Source: Paraspadella gotoi (Eukaryota; Chaetognatha). Taken from it: a stretch of 64,000 bases of DNA. Under the pieces are notes generated by a model. The model ran no database searches. It was not told where the DNA came from and saw only the letters and a list, made by a program, of their open reading frames with translations. The position numbers and the translations under genes are program-made. The stretch is taken from positions 28,367,940-28,431,939 of the forward strand of contig CM119263.1 of NCBI GenBank assembly GCA_051294375.1. The letters run 5' to 3'. Positions 46,901 through 59,139 of the stretch are shown here, one piece after another. Every line of letters begins with the position of its first letter. Positions within the stretch are counted from its first letter, which is position 1.

Positions 46901-47536
46901 CTCATTCCTCGATCTCTCTGCCCTCCCGTGTCACTCTCCTCGTCTCTCATCCCTCTCCCGTCCGCAACACTCCCTGTCTACTCCTCCCGTTCGCGCTCAG
47001 CACTCTCGATCGACTCCTTCCCATCTCCGTCCCACTCATCCTCGCCCTCTCACTTCTCCGTACCCACTCTCCTCGTCTCTTGCTCCTCTACTCGCGTCCA
47101 CTCTCCTCGTCTCTCCCCTCTCCGTCGCACTCTACTCCGTCCTCTTCCCTCTCGAGATCGCAACTTGCTCCTCACGATCTACTCTCCTTCCCGCTCTCGC
47201 TTTCTCATATCTTGCTCTCACCCTCGCGTTTCTCTCTTCTTACTTCCTCACACAACCAGCTCCTCTCCATTCATCCCGCCGTCGCCTCTATCCTCTTCCT
47301 TCCACACTTCTCCCCCAATCCTTATCCCTTTCTCTTCCTCACTTCCTCCGCCTCTTCCTTCCTCCCTCTCTTGCCTCCCTTCCATTCCCTTCTCTCTTCA
47401 CCCCCTCATATTTTCTCTCATACCTTCTCCGTCCTCTTCCTACCACCTCCTCCCCCACCTCCTCCCCACTTCCTCCCCACCCTACCTCTACCTTCCTTGC
47501 TCCATCTGCATCAATAGCGCTTCAATAACGCCCGAG
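46901..47536 (+). other. Polypyrimidine leader, probably intronic
   Basis: About 600 bp of C/T-rich DNA precede the first zinc-finger exon and end at a plausible acceptor (cgcccgag, AG at 47535-47536). The long Ser/Pro/Leu frame through it is open only because the composition avoids stops, and all three frames look alike. I therefore exclude it from the coding region. Confidence 0.55.
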
Positions 47537-48895
47537 CTCCTCTTCAAAAGCCGCTCCGGCCTCATCGACCACTCCGTCGCCCAACACGCCGTCAAGAACC
47601 TTCAGTGCGGCATCTGCTACAAGCGAATCAGGTGGCGTTCGTCATTGTGGTTGCATCTGAAAAAAACTCATCGGGTGCGGGGGAATTTTTCGCGCTTCGT
47701 CTTGACCGATATAACAGAGGCGACGGCGAACGGCGACGACGAAATCGTCGCTGAGGAGGAGGAAATCGTCGCTGTTGAAGGCGAAGAGGACGACGACGAC
47801 TATGACCCAAAAAAGGACAAAGTTCCAACGTCTCGTCACGCTTGTCCCGAATGCGACAAGACTTACTCGCGCAACTTTTCGCTTTCCGTTCACATTCGTT
47901 CTGTTCACATGAAAAGACGCTTCGAGTGCAGCATTTGCGGCACGCGGAAATCTTGGCCGACGACGTTGTCGAGTCATTTGAAGATGAAGCACGGGGTAAC
48001 GACGGCGTTCGCGGAGAAGATGGTGGAGGTAGATGAGGAAGGAGAAGAGGAGGAAGATGAGGAGGAGGAGAAAAAAGAGGAGGAGGAGAATGAAAAGGAG
48101 GGAAGGGAAAAGGAGATGGAGAAAGAAGAGGATGTGGAGGTGGAGGAGGTAGAGGAGGAGGAGATGGTGGAGGAGGAGGAGGATCAGGAGGATGAGGAAA
48201 GGGAGGAGTCGGAAGGAGAGAGAGAGGAAACGTCGAACGATGAAGAGATTCATGAATCTGCTAAACCAAATCTCGATTCTCCTTCACCCGACGAAGTCAC
48301 AAACGTTGCTAAAAAATTGACGGATCTTATGACGAGAAATGAACTCCTGGCATCTTCAGTGAATATCGCTAAAGTCGAGAGTTCACCGTTTCCATTCACA
48401 ACCGAAAATCCGATCTCAACCATAAGTTACAAATGCCTCGTATGCAGATTCACTCATCGCTCTAAACGAATCATTTTTCGTCACATGACGAAGAAGCACA
48501 AAAAATATGACTTGAAAAAATTCATTTCTATCGTTGGCGCCAATGTCGCAGATCGACCATCTGCGATCTCAATTGCAGAAAACATTGTTGCAACTATTGA
48601 TGATGATTCTGGAAAAGAAATGAGATCAATCTCAGAAAGTTTTGACGCAGCAACAAGGTCAGTCCCAGTTGATGCTGGAGCAGAAACAAATGCTGTTGCA
48701 AAAACAAGATCAATTTCTGATGACTCTTCAGTTGAAACAAGTTCAGTTTCAGAAAACACTGTTACAACAACAAAGTCGATCTCTGAAGTTGCTGTCGCGG
48801 AAACGCGTTTAATCCTCGAAAATTCTTTTGAAACACTGAGTCGATATCTGGAAATGCTGTCGCAGCAACAGGCATCAATAACTGAGGATCCCTAG
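47537..48895 (+). CDS. C2H2 zinc-finger protein, 3' exon (5' end not found)
   Basis: The first residues, LLFKSRSGLIDHSVAQH, are the second half of a C2H2 finger lacking its cysteine pair, so an upstream exon is expected. Complete fingers follow: CGIC from 47605, CPEC from 47843, CSIC from 47927, and CLVC from 48433 ending HMTKKH. Between the third and fourth complete fingers is a long Glu-rich acidic stretch (about 48015-48250). The C-terminal ~130 residues are Ser/Thr/Glu/Val-rich and disordered, ending in TAG at 48893. C2H2 proteins of this kind are nuclear nucleic-acid-binding factors. The fingers are spaced by non-TGEKP linkers, so they are not a KRAB-type tandem array. Target and function are unknown. 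Confidence 0.75.
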   Translation, partial: LLFKSRSGLIDHSVAQHAVKNLQCGICYKRIRWRSSLWLHLKKTHRVRGNFSRFVLTDITEATANGDDEIVAEEEEIVAVEGEEDDDDYDPKKDKVPTSRHACPECDKTYSRNFSLSVHIRSVHMKRRFECSICGTRKSWPTTLSSHLKMKHGVTTAFAEKMVEVDEEGEEEEDEEEEKKEEEENEKEGREKEMEKEEDVEVEEVEEEEMVEEEEDQEDEEREESEGEREETSNDEEIHESAKPNLDSPSPDEVTNVAKKLTDLMTRNELLASSVNIAKVESSPFPFTTENPISTISYKCLVCRFTHRSKRIIFRHMTKKHKKYDLKKFISIVGANVADRPSAISIAENIVATIDDDSGKEMRSISESFDAATRSVPVDAGAETNAVAKTRSISDDSSVETSSVSENTVTTTKSISEVAVAETRLILENSFETLSRYLEMLSQQQASITEDP

Positions 48896-49575
48896 TCAAC
48901 AATTGGTCTCAGAAACCCTTTTAACTCAGCAACAAAGCAGATCACTGATGATGCTGTGTCAGAAGCGACTGTACGTTCGCTGAGAGTCATATTGATCGCA
49001 AAACAATATCAGTCGGCGCGATTATGCTATACAATCTGGGTCACATATTTGATGATCGCCACAACCAGCAAGACAACGTGAAAAAATTATTCTTCCTTTA
49101 CAAGCACGACTGCGCGCTGAACATAAGTTCCATCTACAAACAACAATATAGAATCTGCTATCGAAAAGTTAAAGAAAAGACCTTGCAACAAAAATTTTTA
49201 CCCTGGGCTTCTGTTAAAAACTTCATCAGTGTGGGACTTGCTAAAGATAAAAAACATAAAAGTGAAATATACAAATGCCTCATTTGTGGCTTCACTAATA
49301 ATTGGAGAACTCGCCCTTTATTCGCACGTCGCTCGTAAGCAACGAATTCATCGGGCAAAGATTATGTGAAACATTCCGAAAAGTCCACCCCTGTGGGTAA
49401 ACTAAAACTTCACATCCCGCAAAGATCATTTCCAAGCCACAACCTGAGGGAAACTACAAATGTCTCATTTGCCGCTAGCACAACTCATCGTTTTAAATGC
49501 AACGCGTTTTTTTGCACGTCGACGAGAGAACTCACGAACAGTCAGGCCACAATATGTAACGTTCGAGAGGTGTAA
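48896..49575 (+). pseudogene. Zinc-finger relics with frameshift and stops
   Basis: YKCLICGFTNN (from about 49267) resembles the last finger of the upstream gene (YKCLVCRFTHR). Its helix and histidines (ALYSHVARKQRIH) lie in the next frame, after a 1-nt shift. A second relic at about 49458-49550 reads YKCLICR, then a TAG, then a TAA, then FLHVDERTHE. These look like decaying finger repeats of the same array, or poorly spliced exon ends. I favour pseudogene remnants. Confidence 0.5.
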
Positions 49576-49676
49576 CAAAAGAAGTTGAAAATTCCGTTAA
49601 AGTCCGCAAAATCACTTGCAAAATTAGGCAAAAAAATATTGAGCTAAACTCTTCGACTTCTAATACGACAACGAGA

Positions 49677-52569
49677 ATGAAGAACAATTTTTTACTTTTT
49701 CGAAGATCCTTGCGGCGGAATTTCCCGAAAACTGGTTCCGCTTATCCCCCTCGGGTTCCACCTGCTCCCTCGCCTTCGTCCTTTCCTCCTCCTCTTCCTC
49801 CTCTCTCTCCCGATAAAAAAGTCGCCTGCGGAATTTGTCGCGAGACCTTCGTCTCCGTCACTCGACTTCAACGCCATCTGGAAGCCGTTCACTTCGGCGG
49901 CGACTTCACTTGCAACGTTTGCGGCGTCGTCAAAAAGCGGCGCGCTTCGATGCGACGCCATCTCGTCAACGTTCATGGAATCAATGGGAAAATGAGCGAG
50001 AGCATGGCGTCGGTGAGGGGAGGAGGGACGGCGACGACGACGACGACGACTTCTACGACGACAGCGAAGACGACGACAACGACGATGAAGTCACCGACGG
50101 CAGCGCCGCCAACAGTGGCCACGGCAACAAGAACCTCATCGAGGGCGCCGAGGACAACGACAACGACAGCTGAATCGTCAACTAATATTTTATCGTCGAC
50201 AACCTTGAAAATGATCTCGAAGATGAAGACACTACCGTCATTAAAGGAGAAAACGACGCCGCAAACATTTGAAGAAAGAAAATCAAGGAAGAAGTTGACG
50301 CCGCTCTTGTCAAAGACGCCGGCGAAAACTAATGCGACGCCGCTCTCGTCGAAAGTCTGTACGCGTAAAGAAAACGCCAAACGTCCGCCGAATTTTTTCA
50401 AAAAAGGGCGCAATAGATCTGGGACGAATTTAAAAAATACACGCTTCGCATCAGAGGTCAAAACTACAAAGTCTCAAACGATGACCGTCGCCAATGCGGA
50501 TAATTCCAAAGGCAAACCCTTTGACCGCAGAGCTCTCCAGCGCCGCGACCGCCGCAGCACCGAAGCTGCCCGCCAGGATGGCCCAAGCCCCGACAGCCGC
50601 AGCCCCGCCGCTACCCGTCACGATATCCCTCGCCTTGATCGCCCGCGCCTTAAAAACGGCGCCGTCCCTTGCCCGATCTGCGGCGTCCTCTACTCACGCG
50701 CCGACACAGTGGTCGTTCACGTCGCCGTCGCCCACAATGGCTTTCGGTTTCGCTGCGACGAGTGCGGATTCACGAAACTCTCCAAAAACACTGTGGTGGA
50801 TCACTTGAAGAAGATTCACGGAATCACAGAGAAGTTTTCGTCGAGAATGAGTTTCGTGAAGATCGAGGGAATCGGAGAATGGAAACCGACGTCGGGAAAG
50901 ACTAAGTATGGCGATCGTTTTGGAAATTGGAAGAAAGGCGATCGTCCTAACGAAGAGAGGAAAGGCGATCGTCCTAACGAAGAGAGGAAAGGCGATCGTC
51001 GTAGCAGAGGGAAGAAAGGCGATCGTTGTAACGAAGGGAAGAAGGGCGATAGTGAAAGAGGAAAGACGATCGATGAGCGGCGACGGCGACCAATAAACGC
51101 CTCCGCTGAAAACGCCGACGCTACCTACGGTTCCAGCGACAAAAACGGCCACTCCGCTACCGCTTCTAACGCCTCCGCCTGCTCCGCCGCCGCCGCCGCC
51201 GCCGCCACCACCAACGACACCGCCTGTTTCGCCGAATCTACTTCTCCGTCCAGCTCTACCCTCCCACCTTCCTCCACCTCCGTCTCCATCTCCCCAACTC
51301 CTCCACAAAAACTCTCGCCATTCGATCGACGCCGATGCACCACCTGTCACTTCGCCTCCGCATCCGCCTCAGACTTGCACCTGCGCATGCATCGCGAGAC
51401 GGCGCACGCCCGCACGCTATTCAGGTGCAGGCTATGCGTCGACTACTCGACTCGTTTTAACTCTCACGCGCGACGTCACGTGAAAGTCGTTCACCGCTGC
51501 GTCAAAAATTGGGAAGCGTTGATTCGGACGATCGAAATGACGAAGATGGCGACGACAATGGAGACGATTACAGCAGCATCAATTGTAAGAGATGATTATG
51601 AAACATGATTTTAAATGAGAATGAATTTCTCAGTCTCATATATGTCATTATCTTGTAAGAGTGATGGAGGCCTTAAACCACCAAAGCCTGTACAAAAGGT
51701 GCAATTATTAAATGAATGGATAATTTTTATATTGGTTGTACCAATTTTATAAATATTGTTAAATTAAACCTTGATAGGTTAGAGTACATTGATGCATTGA
51801 TACAATTGTCATAATAAGGCTATATATGCAAAAAGCTATACATGTTTAACTTTTTTGTACTCAGGAGGAAATTCCCTCTTATACAATGGCAACGACGACG
51901 ATGGCGACGACGATGGCGACGACGACTGAGACGACGACGGATGCGACAATGGCGTCGATGACGACGATAACGACGACGACGACTTCAAAGGCTGCAACGA
52001 TGGCAACTTCCACGCCCCCTTCCGCCATCTCCGACCCCAAGCGACGTTTCCGCTGCTTCGAATGCGGAGATTACCTCGAGACGCAATCTTCTCTCGAGTG
52101 CCATCTGCGTCTTTGTCACGCGACGGAAACTAGAGTCGAATTGTGCGACATTTGCGGAAGAGGATTTCAATGGAGGCGAGATCTCTGGCGACACCGGACG
52201 ATCCACTCGGGGAAGGAAGAGGAGGAGGAGAGATGTAGGAGGAAGAAGATCATTGAAAGAAGGAAAGTGGAGGAGGAGGAGGAGGATGAGGAAGAAGAAG
52301 AAGAAAAAGGTCAAGAGGAGGACAAAGTTAATAAAGAGAAAGAAGAGGACGAAGAAGATGAAAAGGAGAAGGAAGAGGAGGATGCCTTGAAGGAAATGGA
52401 CGGAGAAATGGAAAACTCGTGCGAGGAACGAAGCCCGTCCTCAAATGAAGCAGACTCGTCTGCTAAAAATGCAAACTCTGCTTCGGAAAAAGCAAACTCT
52501 GATTTTGAAGATGCGGAAAAAGTCGTTGATTCTTCTTCTCCAGATTCTGGAATTTCGTTGGAATTTTGA
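49677..52569 (+). CDS. C2H2 zinc-finger protein, two exons joined by a phase-0 intron (870 residues)
   Basis: Exon 1 (49677-51584) and exon 2 (51865-52569) are separated by a 280-bp intron with donor GTAAGA and acceptor TACTCAG; both sides are phase 0 and stay in frame. Eight fingers are visible as four pairs: CGIC (49827) and CNVC (49910); CPIC (50669) and CDEC (50753); CTTC (51332) and CRLC (51424); CFEC (52051) and CDIC (52142). Between pairs are Thr-rich, basic and Ala/Ser-rich disordered segments, including four or five 9-residue repeats like KGDRPNEER (about 50930-51060). The C-terminus is Glu-rich and ends SSSPDSGISLEF. Paired fingers with long disordered linkers suggest a nuclear DNA-binding regulator. 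The ATG is the first in frame, but an upstream exon cannot be excluded. Confidence 0.82.
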
Positions 52570-53780
52570 GAAATGAGATCATGAATCGAGAATTAATTAT
52601 TTTGTTAAGAATTTATTGTTGTTTTTTTTGTTCTTTAGTATTAAATAATTCTTCGTACTAGAATATAGAATTATTTTTATTTTTGATTTTTGCTAATTTT
52701 TGTTAATATTCCAAAAAGCTCTCTTGGCACGACTTGTTTCAATTTTTATGATACATATTGTTGAATATACACTTGAAAATTGCAAAATTACTTGTTCTAC
52801 TAAATTACTTATGAGGTTATATTAAATTATAATTACATGAACCCAATTCGGAAGAGATTCGAAAATACTTGATTATTCTAGAAATTATTTTAAAGCATAC
52901 AATTTTTTTAAAAAAGGTATTACTTAGTAAACTACTAGAAGTTTATGTTGAGCTAAAAAGATGTTCAAATCGCCTAAGAGTATATAATGACAGTTGCTCT
53001 TAAGTCATTTTTCTACATTTTTTGAATCAACTTTTAATCTTTTATTTGTTTAAGTTGATTGTAAAGTTGCCCGATGCGCTAATGGTGTCTACGGTGATTT
53101 TTTTTTTTCTGACGTTTTGTTTTTTTTTGCCTCTCGTGTTTTTTTTTCTCTCCCTACCTCCCGCTACCTCACCTCGTCCATTTCGTTACCTCCCTTCCAC
53201 CTTTTTACGCCCGATCCCTGTTATTTTCTCTCCTGCGCCTTCATCAAAACAAACAAACCTCCTCCTCTTCCTCCTCCTCATCCTCCTCATCCTCCTTTAT
53301 TCGAAATCTCACGACGAGGCTCGTTAAACAAGTTTAGTGACGAACCAGTTAAACGTTCGGTGTTTCCCGATTTTTTTCTTTTCCTTTCTTTCCTCCTTTT
53401 TTAAAAATTTTCTCAATTTTTCCTCCCTTTCCTCCCTTTTCGTTTTTATCTCTCTTTTCTTACCGTTCCCTCTCTTTTCTTTTCTTCTTTTTATGTAGTT
53501 AAGTTTCCTTTCATTCATTTGTAATTTTAAAGACATTTTTGTTTCTTAGTTTCTAATTATAGTTATATTTTAAATACATTTTAAATACAATTTCCATCTT
53601 ACTCCGAACCTCTTTCTTTCATTAACCGTCAACCCCTTTTCCCCAAACTTCACAGCACACTCTGCTCCCCTGCTGCTGCTTGCTCGCTTCCAAGCACCCC
53701 TGCTTTCACGCTTTCTATTTTCCCGAAGAAGCCATTAAAAAGGTCTCAGTTTATGGACGACGTTCAACACAAGCGAGAAT
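52570..53780. other. 3' flank of the zinc-finger gene and pyrimidine-rich stretch
   Basis: AT-rich DNA with an ATTAAA-type signal near 52640, then pyrimidine-rich low-complexity DNA (53090-53480). No gene is seen. Confidence 0.5.
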
Positions 53781-53789
53781 CGATTCCTA

Positions 53790-53793
53790 AGAT

Positions 53794-53840
<47 letters not shown>

Positions 53841-54169
53841 AGGGTTCATGTTGCCGGGTTTATGAGGCGGGGATCCGAGCAAACAGGCTGGCCCCTAATG
53901 GGTTTGACCCGTTCAAACCGGCGCGCTAAAAAAAAACCCCGGCGTTCTCGAGAAATGACGCTCGAAAATCCGGCGCGATGGAGAAGAGGCGGCGTCGCCG
54001 GCGTCGCGTTTCTGAACATTAGTCTCCGTCACTTTTTTTTTAAAAAGTCGTCATTTTTCTTTTTTTTTCCTCGGGTTAATTCGTCTCGTTTAATCGGCGT
54101 CGCGGGCGGGATCATTCCCGACGCAGCCGAGACGAAACCGGAGTTAAGTTGAGGAAAAAGATATAGTGT

Positions 54170-54211
<42 letters not shown>

Positions 54212-54535
54212 GGTTCATGTTGCCGGGGTTTATGAGGCGGGGATCCGAGCAAACAGGCTGGCCCCTAATGGGTTTGACCCCGTTCAAACCGGCGCCTATA
54301 AAAAAAACCCGGCGTTCTCGAGAATGAAACGCTCGAAAATCCGGCGCGATGGAGAAGAGGGCGGCGTCGCCGGCGTCGCGTTTTCTGACATTAGTCTCCG
54401 TCACTTTTTTTTTAAAAAGTCGTCATTTTTTTTTTTTTCTCGGGTTAATTCGTCTCGTTTAATCGGCGGTCGCGGGCGGGATCATTCCCACGCAGCCGAG
54501 ACGAAACCGAGTTAAGTGGAAGATATAGTGTTAAA
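53790..54535 (+). repeat. ~370 bp direct duplication (GA tract plus GC-rich body)
   Basis: Copy 1 is about 53795-54165 and copy 2 about 54168-54535. Both begin with (GA)n followed by gggttcatgttgccggg and end with gagacgaaaccg and gatatagtgt. They differ by scattered 1-nt indels. Copy 2 has gcgcctataaaa where copy 1 has gcgcgctaaaa. The second copy continues into the palindrome. Confidence 0.85.
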
Positions 54536-55378
54536 AATAGGTCTAATGGTTGTTATAGACAATTACTATTACTCATAGTGCATTGGGAACATCCGTTTCA
54601 ATTGTGTTATTGATGTTTATTTTTTTAAATCTGTCATGATTTCTTTTTTCATTCATGTCATTCGAAAATCTGGTAAATTTTTTGGCAGTGCTTCAATATG
54701 CAAATTAGAGAAAAGTTTACGTAAAAATTGATGCATATTTACTAGTATTAAACGCTCTTTACAAACAAACGATTAACTTCCGGCGTCCTCCCATAACCAT
54801 CCATCAGGCGCCAGGCGGCCTCGCCGCACCCCTTTTCCTTCTTGACCAAACAAATGACCCAGACTGCGATTCGACCCGCTTCCCTGACAGTTGACACTGA
54901 CCCTAAGGAGAGACGGCACCTCACCCGCCTCACCGTCCTTCTTTGACCACCTCCAAGGTCAGTGTGTTGACCTCACCCTCGATTAGCGCTTGACGGCAGC
55001 GTTCCGCGGCTCTTCGTCTTCTCGTCTAAATTTACCAACCTAAAAACCCTTCTCTTTTTTTTTCTCAACGACCCAATAAACTAAAGAAGGTAGCAGAACC
55101 GTGGAACCAAAACTGCGGGGTATGAGTTACTATTTCAAGGGTTTTATTTATTCTGCTGAGAATATGTCAATGTTAAATTTAAGCTATTGGCAATATCCTT
55201 TGCAGTAAACTGTTAACACTTCGCCTAGTTCCGGGAATAGAACTATGAATTTACCGCACTTAACGCCTGCAGGCGAGATTTCGCCGGGAGATATCATCAC
55301 CGCAACCACGCCCCATCTCATGTAGGGACAATTGCCACTCTTCTCTTCTCTCATCTCTCTCTCTCTCTCTCATCTCTC

Positions 55379-55413
<35 letters not shown>

Positions 55414-57589
55414 TCTCTCTCTCTCTTTCCTCTCTCTCTCTCTCTCCCTATCTCTCTCATCGGCTCTCTCTCTTTTCTCTCAATCTCAAATACTCTCCGA
55501 AGAAAATTAGAAAATAATAATTTTAAAAAAGGCAGTTTTCCAACAAAGATAACATTAAAGAACTTTGCGAGACTTTTTTTATTATATTTTATATATATTT
55601 TATATTGGGTCACTTTCACTGTTACGCACTGAACAATTTAGTAAACTAAACATATATTTTGGTCTCGATATAGGGTCCCACTTATATTTAAATCATAATT
55701 ATTAATTTATTAAAAAATGGATAGAGTAAATTGAAATGAATTTGTGTGTGGGCAAGAAAGTATGTGATTAAGCTGGATATAAACTTTTTGATGGAATCGT
55801 AGGAATGGAAACAAGTTTTAAGAGAAAACCAAAAGAACACATTTATTGAATTTTTCAAAGATTCCCTCTCTCTATCATCCTCTGGATTGATTGATTGATT
55901 GATTGATTTTGACCCACTTAATAAATCATTTTTTAAGAAAAGGTTAATTTCCCTTTCGTGAGGTAATTTCGAATCTGGCTTTAAAAATAAGAAAAAAACA
56001 TTTTCAATTTTGACATTTTCTATGGCCGTATGCAAAAATTGAAAATAAAAAGTTATATTTTTTTATTTAATTCAAAGTGTTCGGTGATAGTTCGTCGATC
56101 TAACTATTCGAATGTTGAAATTCTCACTTGATTTTATATTTTTGCTATGCTTCGTAAGACAGAGAGGAGAAAGAAAGTGAGAGAGAGATAAGAAAGAAAA
56201 AAAATAAATAGAGTGGAGAAAGAGTAGAAATAGGAGATACAAAGAGAGAGAAAGAGAGACTGAGACAGAGAGAGAAAGATATATATGAAAATAAAAAAAA
56301 AAGAGAGAGAGTAGAAAGAGAGAGCGAGAGTGAGAAGAAAAGTAAGAGAGAGCTAAAAATAGAAAAAAAAAATAGAGAGAGGATTCCAGAGATCAGAAAA
56401 GAGAGAGAGAGATGAAAGATTAGAAAGAAAAAGAGAAAAGGTAGCACAGAAGAGAGAGAGAGATTAAATAAAATAGAAGGGTATTAAAAATATTTCTCTA
56501 ATTGATTTCTCCGTGCGATTCATTCGATGCCTAATTTAAATATTAATTATTTGCATTTATTTTTTAAACCCTCTATTGTTATTTTATCTCTCTCCTCTCT
56601 GTCCTCAGCCTTTCTCTTTTACTTTTCTATTTCACATCTCTCGTCTCTCTCTTTCTATCTCTGATCTCTCGCTATTTTTTTTTTCTATTTTAGCTCTCTC
56701 TTACTTTCTCTCTCACTCACTCTCTCCCTTCTAATCCGTCTCTCTCTTTTTTTTAATTTTCATATATATCTTTTCCTCTCTCTGTCTCAGTCTCGTCTTC
56801 TCTCTTGTTATCTATCTATTTCTATCTCTTTCTCACTGCTATGTTATTTTTTTTCTATTTCTTATCTCCTCTCCTCACTTTCTTTCTCTCCTCTGTCTAC
56901 TGAAGCATAAGCAAAAATTAAAAATCAAGTTGGAATCAAAATTCGAATAGTAGATCACGAACGATCCACGAACAACTGTGAACATTTTAAATAAAATATA
57001 ATTTTTTAATTTTCAATTTTTGGTCATACGCCCATAGAAATGTCAAATTTTAAAAGTGTCTTTTTTTCTTATTTTTTAAAAAGCAGATTCGAATTCCTCA
57101 ACGAAAGGAAATGTAACCTTTTTCTAAAAAATGATTTATTTAAGTGGGTCAAAAGTCAATCAATCAATGTCAATCAATCAGAGAGATGATAGAAGAGAGG
57201 GAATCTTTGAAAAATTCAAATAAATGTGTCGTTTTGGTTCTACTTTAAACTTTTCCATTCCTACGATTCATCATAAAATTTGATATCCAGCTTAAGTCAC
57301 ATACTTTCTTGCCCACACACAAAATTCATTTCAATTTATCTATCAATTTTTAATAATATAATAATTATGATTAAATATAAGTGGGACCTTATCGAGACAA
57401 AATATAATGTTTATTACTAAATTTGTTCAGTGGTTAACAGAACAGTGACCCAAGATATAAAATATATATAGAATATAATAAAAAAAGTCTCGCAAAGTTT
57501 TAAAATGTTAATCTTTTGTTTGGGAAACAGTGCTTTAAAATTATTATTTTCTTTTGTTTCTGTATCTTTATTCTTGGAGATTGAAGGAA

Positions 57590-57620
<31 letters not shown>

Positions 57621-57628
57621 AGAGTGAA

Positions 57629-57685
<57 letters not shown>

Positions 57686-58542
57686 AGATGAGAGAGAGGA
57701 GAGATGAGAAAGGAGGAGAGATGGGCCATTTTTATCGTCCCCGTCATGAATTGGGGGCGGGGATTTGCCGGGATGATATCCCCGCGCGAAAGACCAGCCG
57801 CAGGGCGTAGTTGCGGTGAACTGTATGTTCTTTCCCGAAAACTGGCGCGAAGTTTAACAGTTTAACTGCAAGATATGCCGCGTAATATCTCAAATTTACA
57901 TTGAACATATCTCAAGAGAATAAATAAAACCCCTGAATAGTTAACTAATATCCGCAGTTTTTGGTTCCACGGTTTCGCTACCCTTCTTAGTTTATTGGGT
58001 CGTTGAAGAAAAAAAAGCAAGAAGGGTTTTTTAGGTGCTAAATTGACGAGAAGACGAAGAGCCGCGGAACGCTGCCGCAACCGCTAATCGAGGGTGAGTC
58101 AAACACTGAACCTTGAGGTGGTCAAAGAAGGACGGTGAGGGGTGAGGGCCGCTCTCCTTAGGGTTTCAGGTTCATACTGTCCAGGGAAGCGGTCGAATCG
58201 GCACGTCTGGGTCCATTTGATATTGGTCAAGAAGAAAAGGGTGACGGCGAGGCCGCCCTGGCGCCTGATGGGATGGTTATGGGAGACCGAAGTTAATCGT
58301 TTGTTGGTATAAGAGCGGTTTTAAATACTTAGTAAATATGATCATCTAAACTTTTCTAACTTTGCATATTGAAGCACTGCAAAAAAATTTATCAGATTTC
58401 ACGATTGAGAATGAAAAAAGAAATCATTGACAGATTTAAAAAAAATAAACATCAATAACACAATGAAACGATGTTCTCCAATGCACTATGGAGTAATAGT
58501 AATTGTCATATAACAACCATTAAACCTTTATATTTTAACCAT
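54535..58542. repeat. ~4 kb near-perfect palindrome (two ~2 kb arms)
   Basis: The left arm (about 54535-56535) and right arm (about 56540-58542) are reverse complements over their whole length with small indels. Examples: ggcgccaggcggcctcgccg near 54808 against cggcgaggccgccctggcgc near 58245; ttgattgattgattga at 55886 against tcaatcaatcaatg at 57155; CT tracts at 55345-55470 against GA tracts at 57585-57715. There is essentially no spacer. The right arm ends exactly at a 25-N gap (58543-58567). Open frames in both arms are low-complexity or mirror images. A palindromic long-read artefact is the leading explanation. Confidence 0.9.
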
Positions 58543-58689
58543 NNNNNNNNNNNNNNNNNNNNNNNNNAAAAAAAGTGGAGGAAAGGAAATTAGAGCAGTT
58601 GACTTATTGAGCGTCGGCCAAGGATCAAAACAAGTCTTAGTTTCCGTCATTTTAGATGAGTTTTTCTTCTCTCTCTCTCTCTCTCTCTC

Positions 58690-58938
58690 NNNNNNNNNNN
58701 NNNNNNNNNNNNNNNNNNNNNNNNNNNNNNNNNNNNNNNNNNNNNNNNNNNNNNNNNNNNNNNNNNNNNNNNNNNNNNNNNNNNNNNNNNNNNNNNNNNN
58801 NNNNNNNNNNNNNNNNNNNNNNNNNNNNNNNNNNNNNNNNNNNNNNNNNNNNNNNNNNNNNNNNNNNNNNNNNNNNNNNNNNNNNNNNNNNNNNNNNNNN
58901 NNNNNNNNNNNNNNNNNNNNNNNNNNNNNNNNNNNNNN
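58690..58938. other. Assembly gap (249 Ns) at a (CT)n tract
   Basis: The gap begins inside a CT microsatellite. Frames spanning it are not genes. Confidence 1.
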
Positions 58939-59139
58939 CTCGTTCCGATGTTCTTTTGTTATCCCATTTTTGTCAACGAATTTCTGTAGTTTTTAATGCA
59001 TTTTCTCGTTGTTTATCAGTTTATCAGTATTCAATACACAGAGAACTTGAAAAGCTGTTGACCTCAAGTTCAATGCCGTTCGTCCGTTGCCTTTTGCTTT
59101 CTGCAAATATCGATCGCCTGCACCATTGAGGATGCAGCG

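Noticed and set aside
46928-47536. N-terminal ~200 residues (Ser/Pro/Leu-rich) of the long frame leading into the zinc fingers
   Set aside because: All three frames through this pyrimidine tract stay open with similar composition, and the coding part begins mid-finger after a plausible acceptor.
58607-59129. Frames of 129 and 157 codons
   Set aside because: They run through a 249-N gap and a CT microsatellite.
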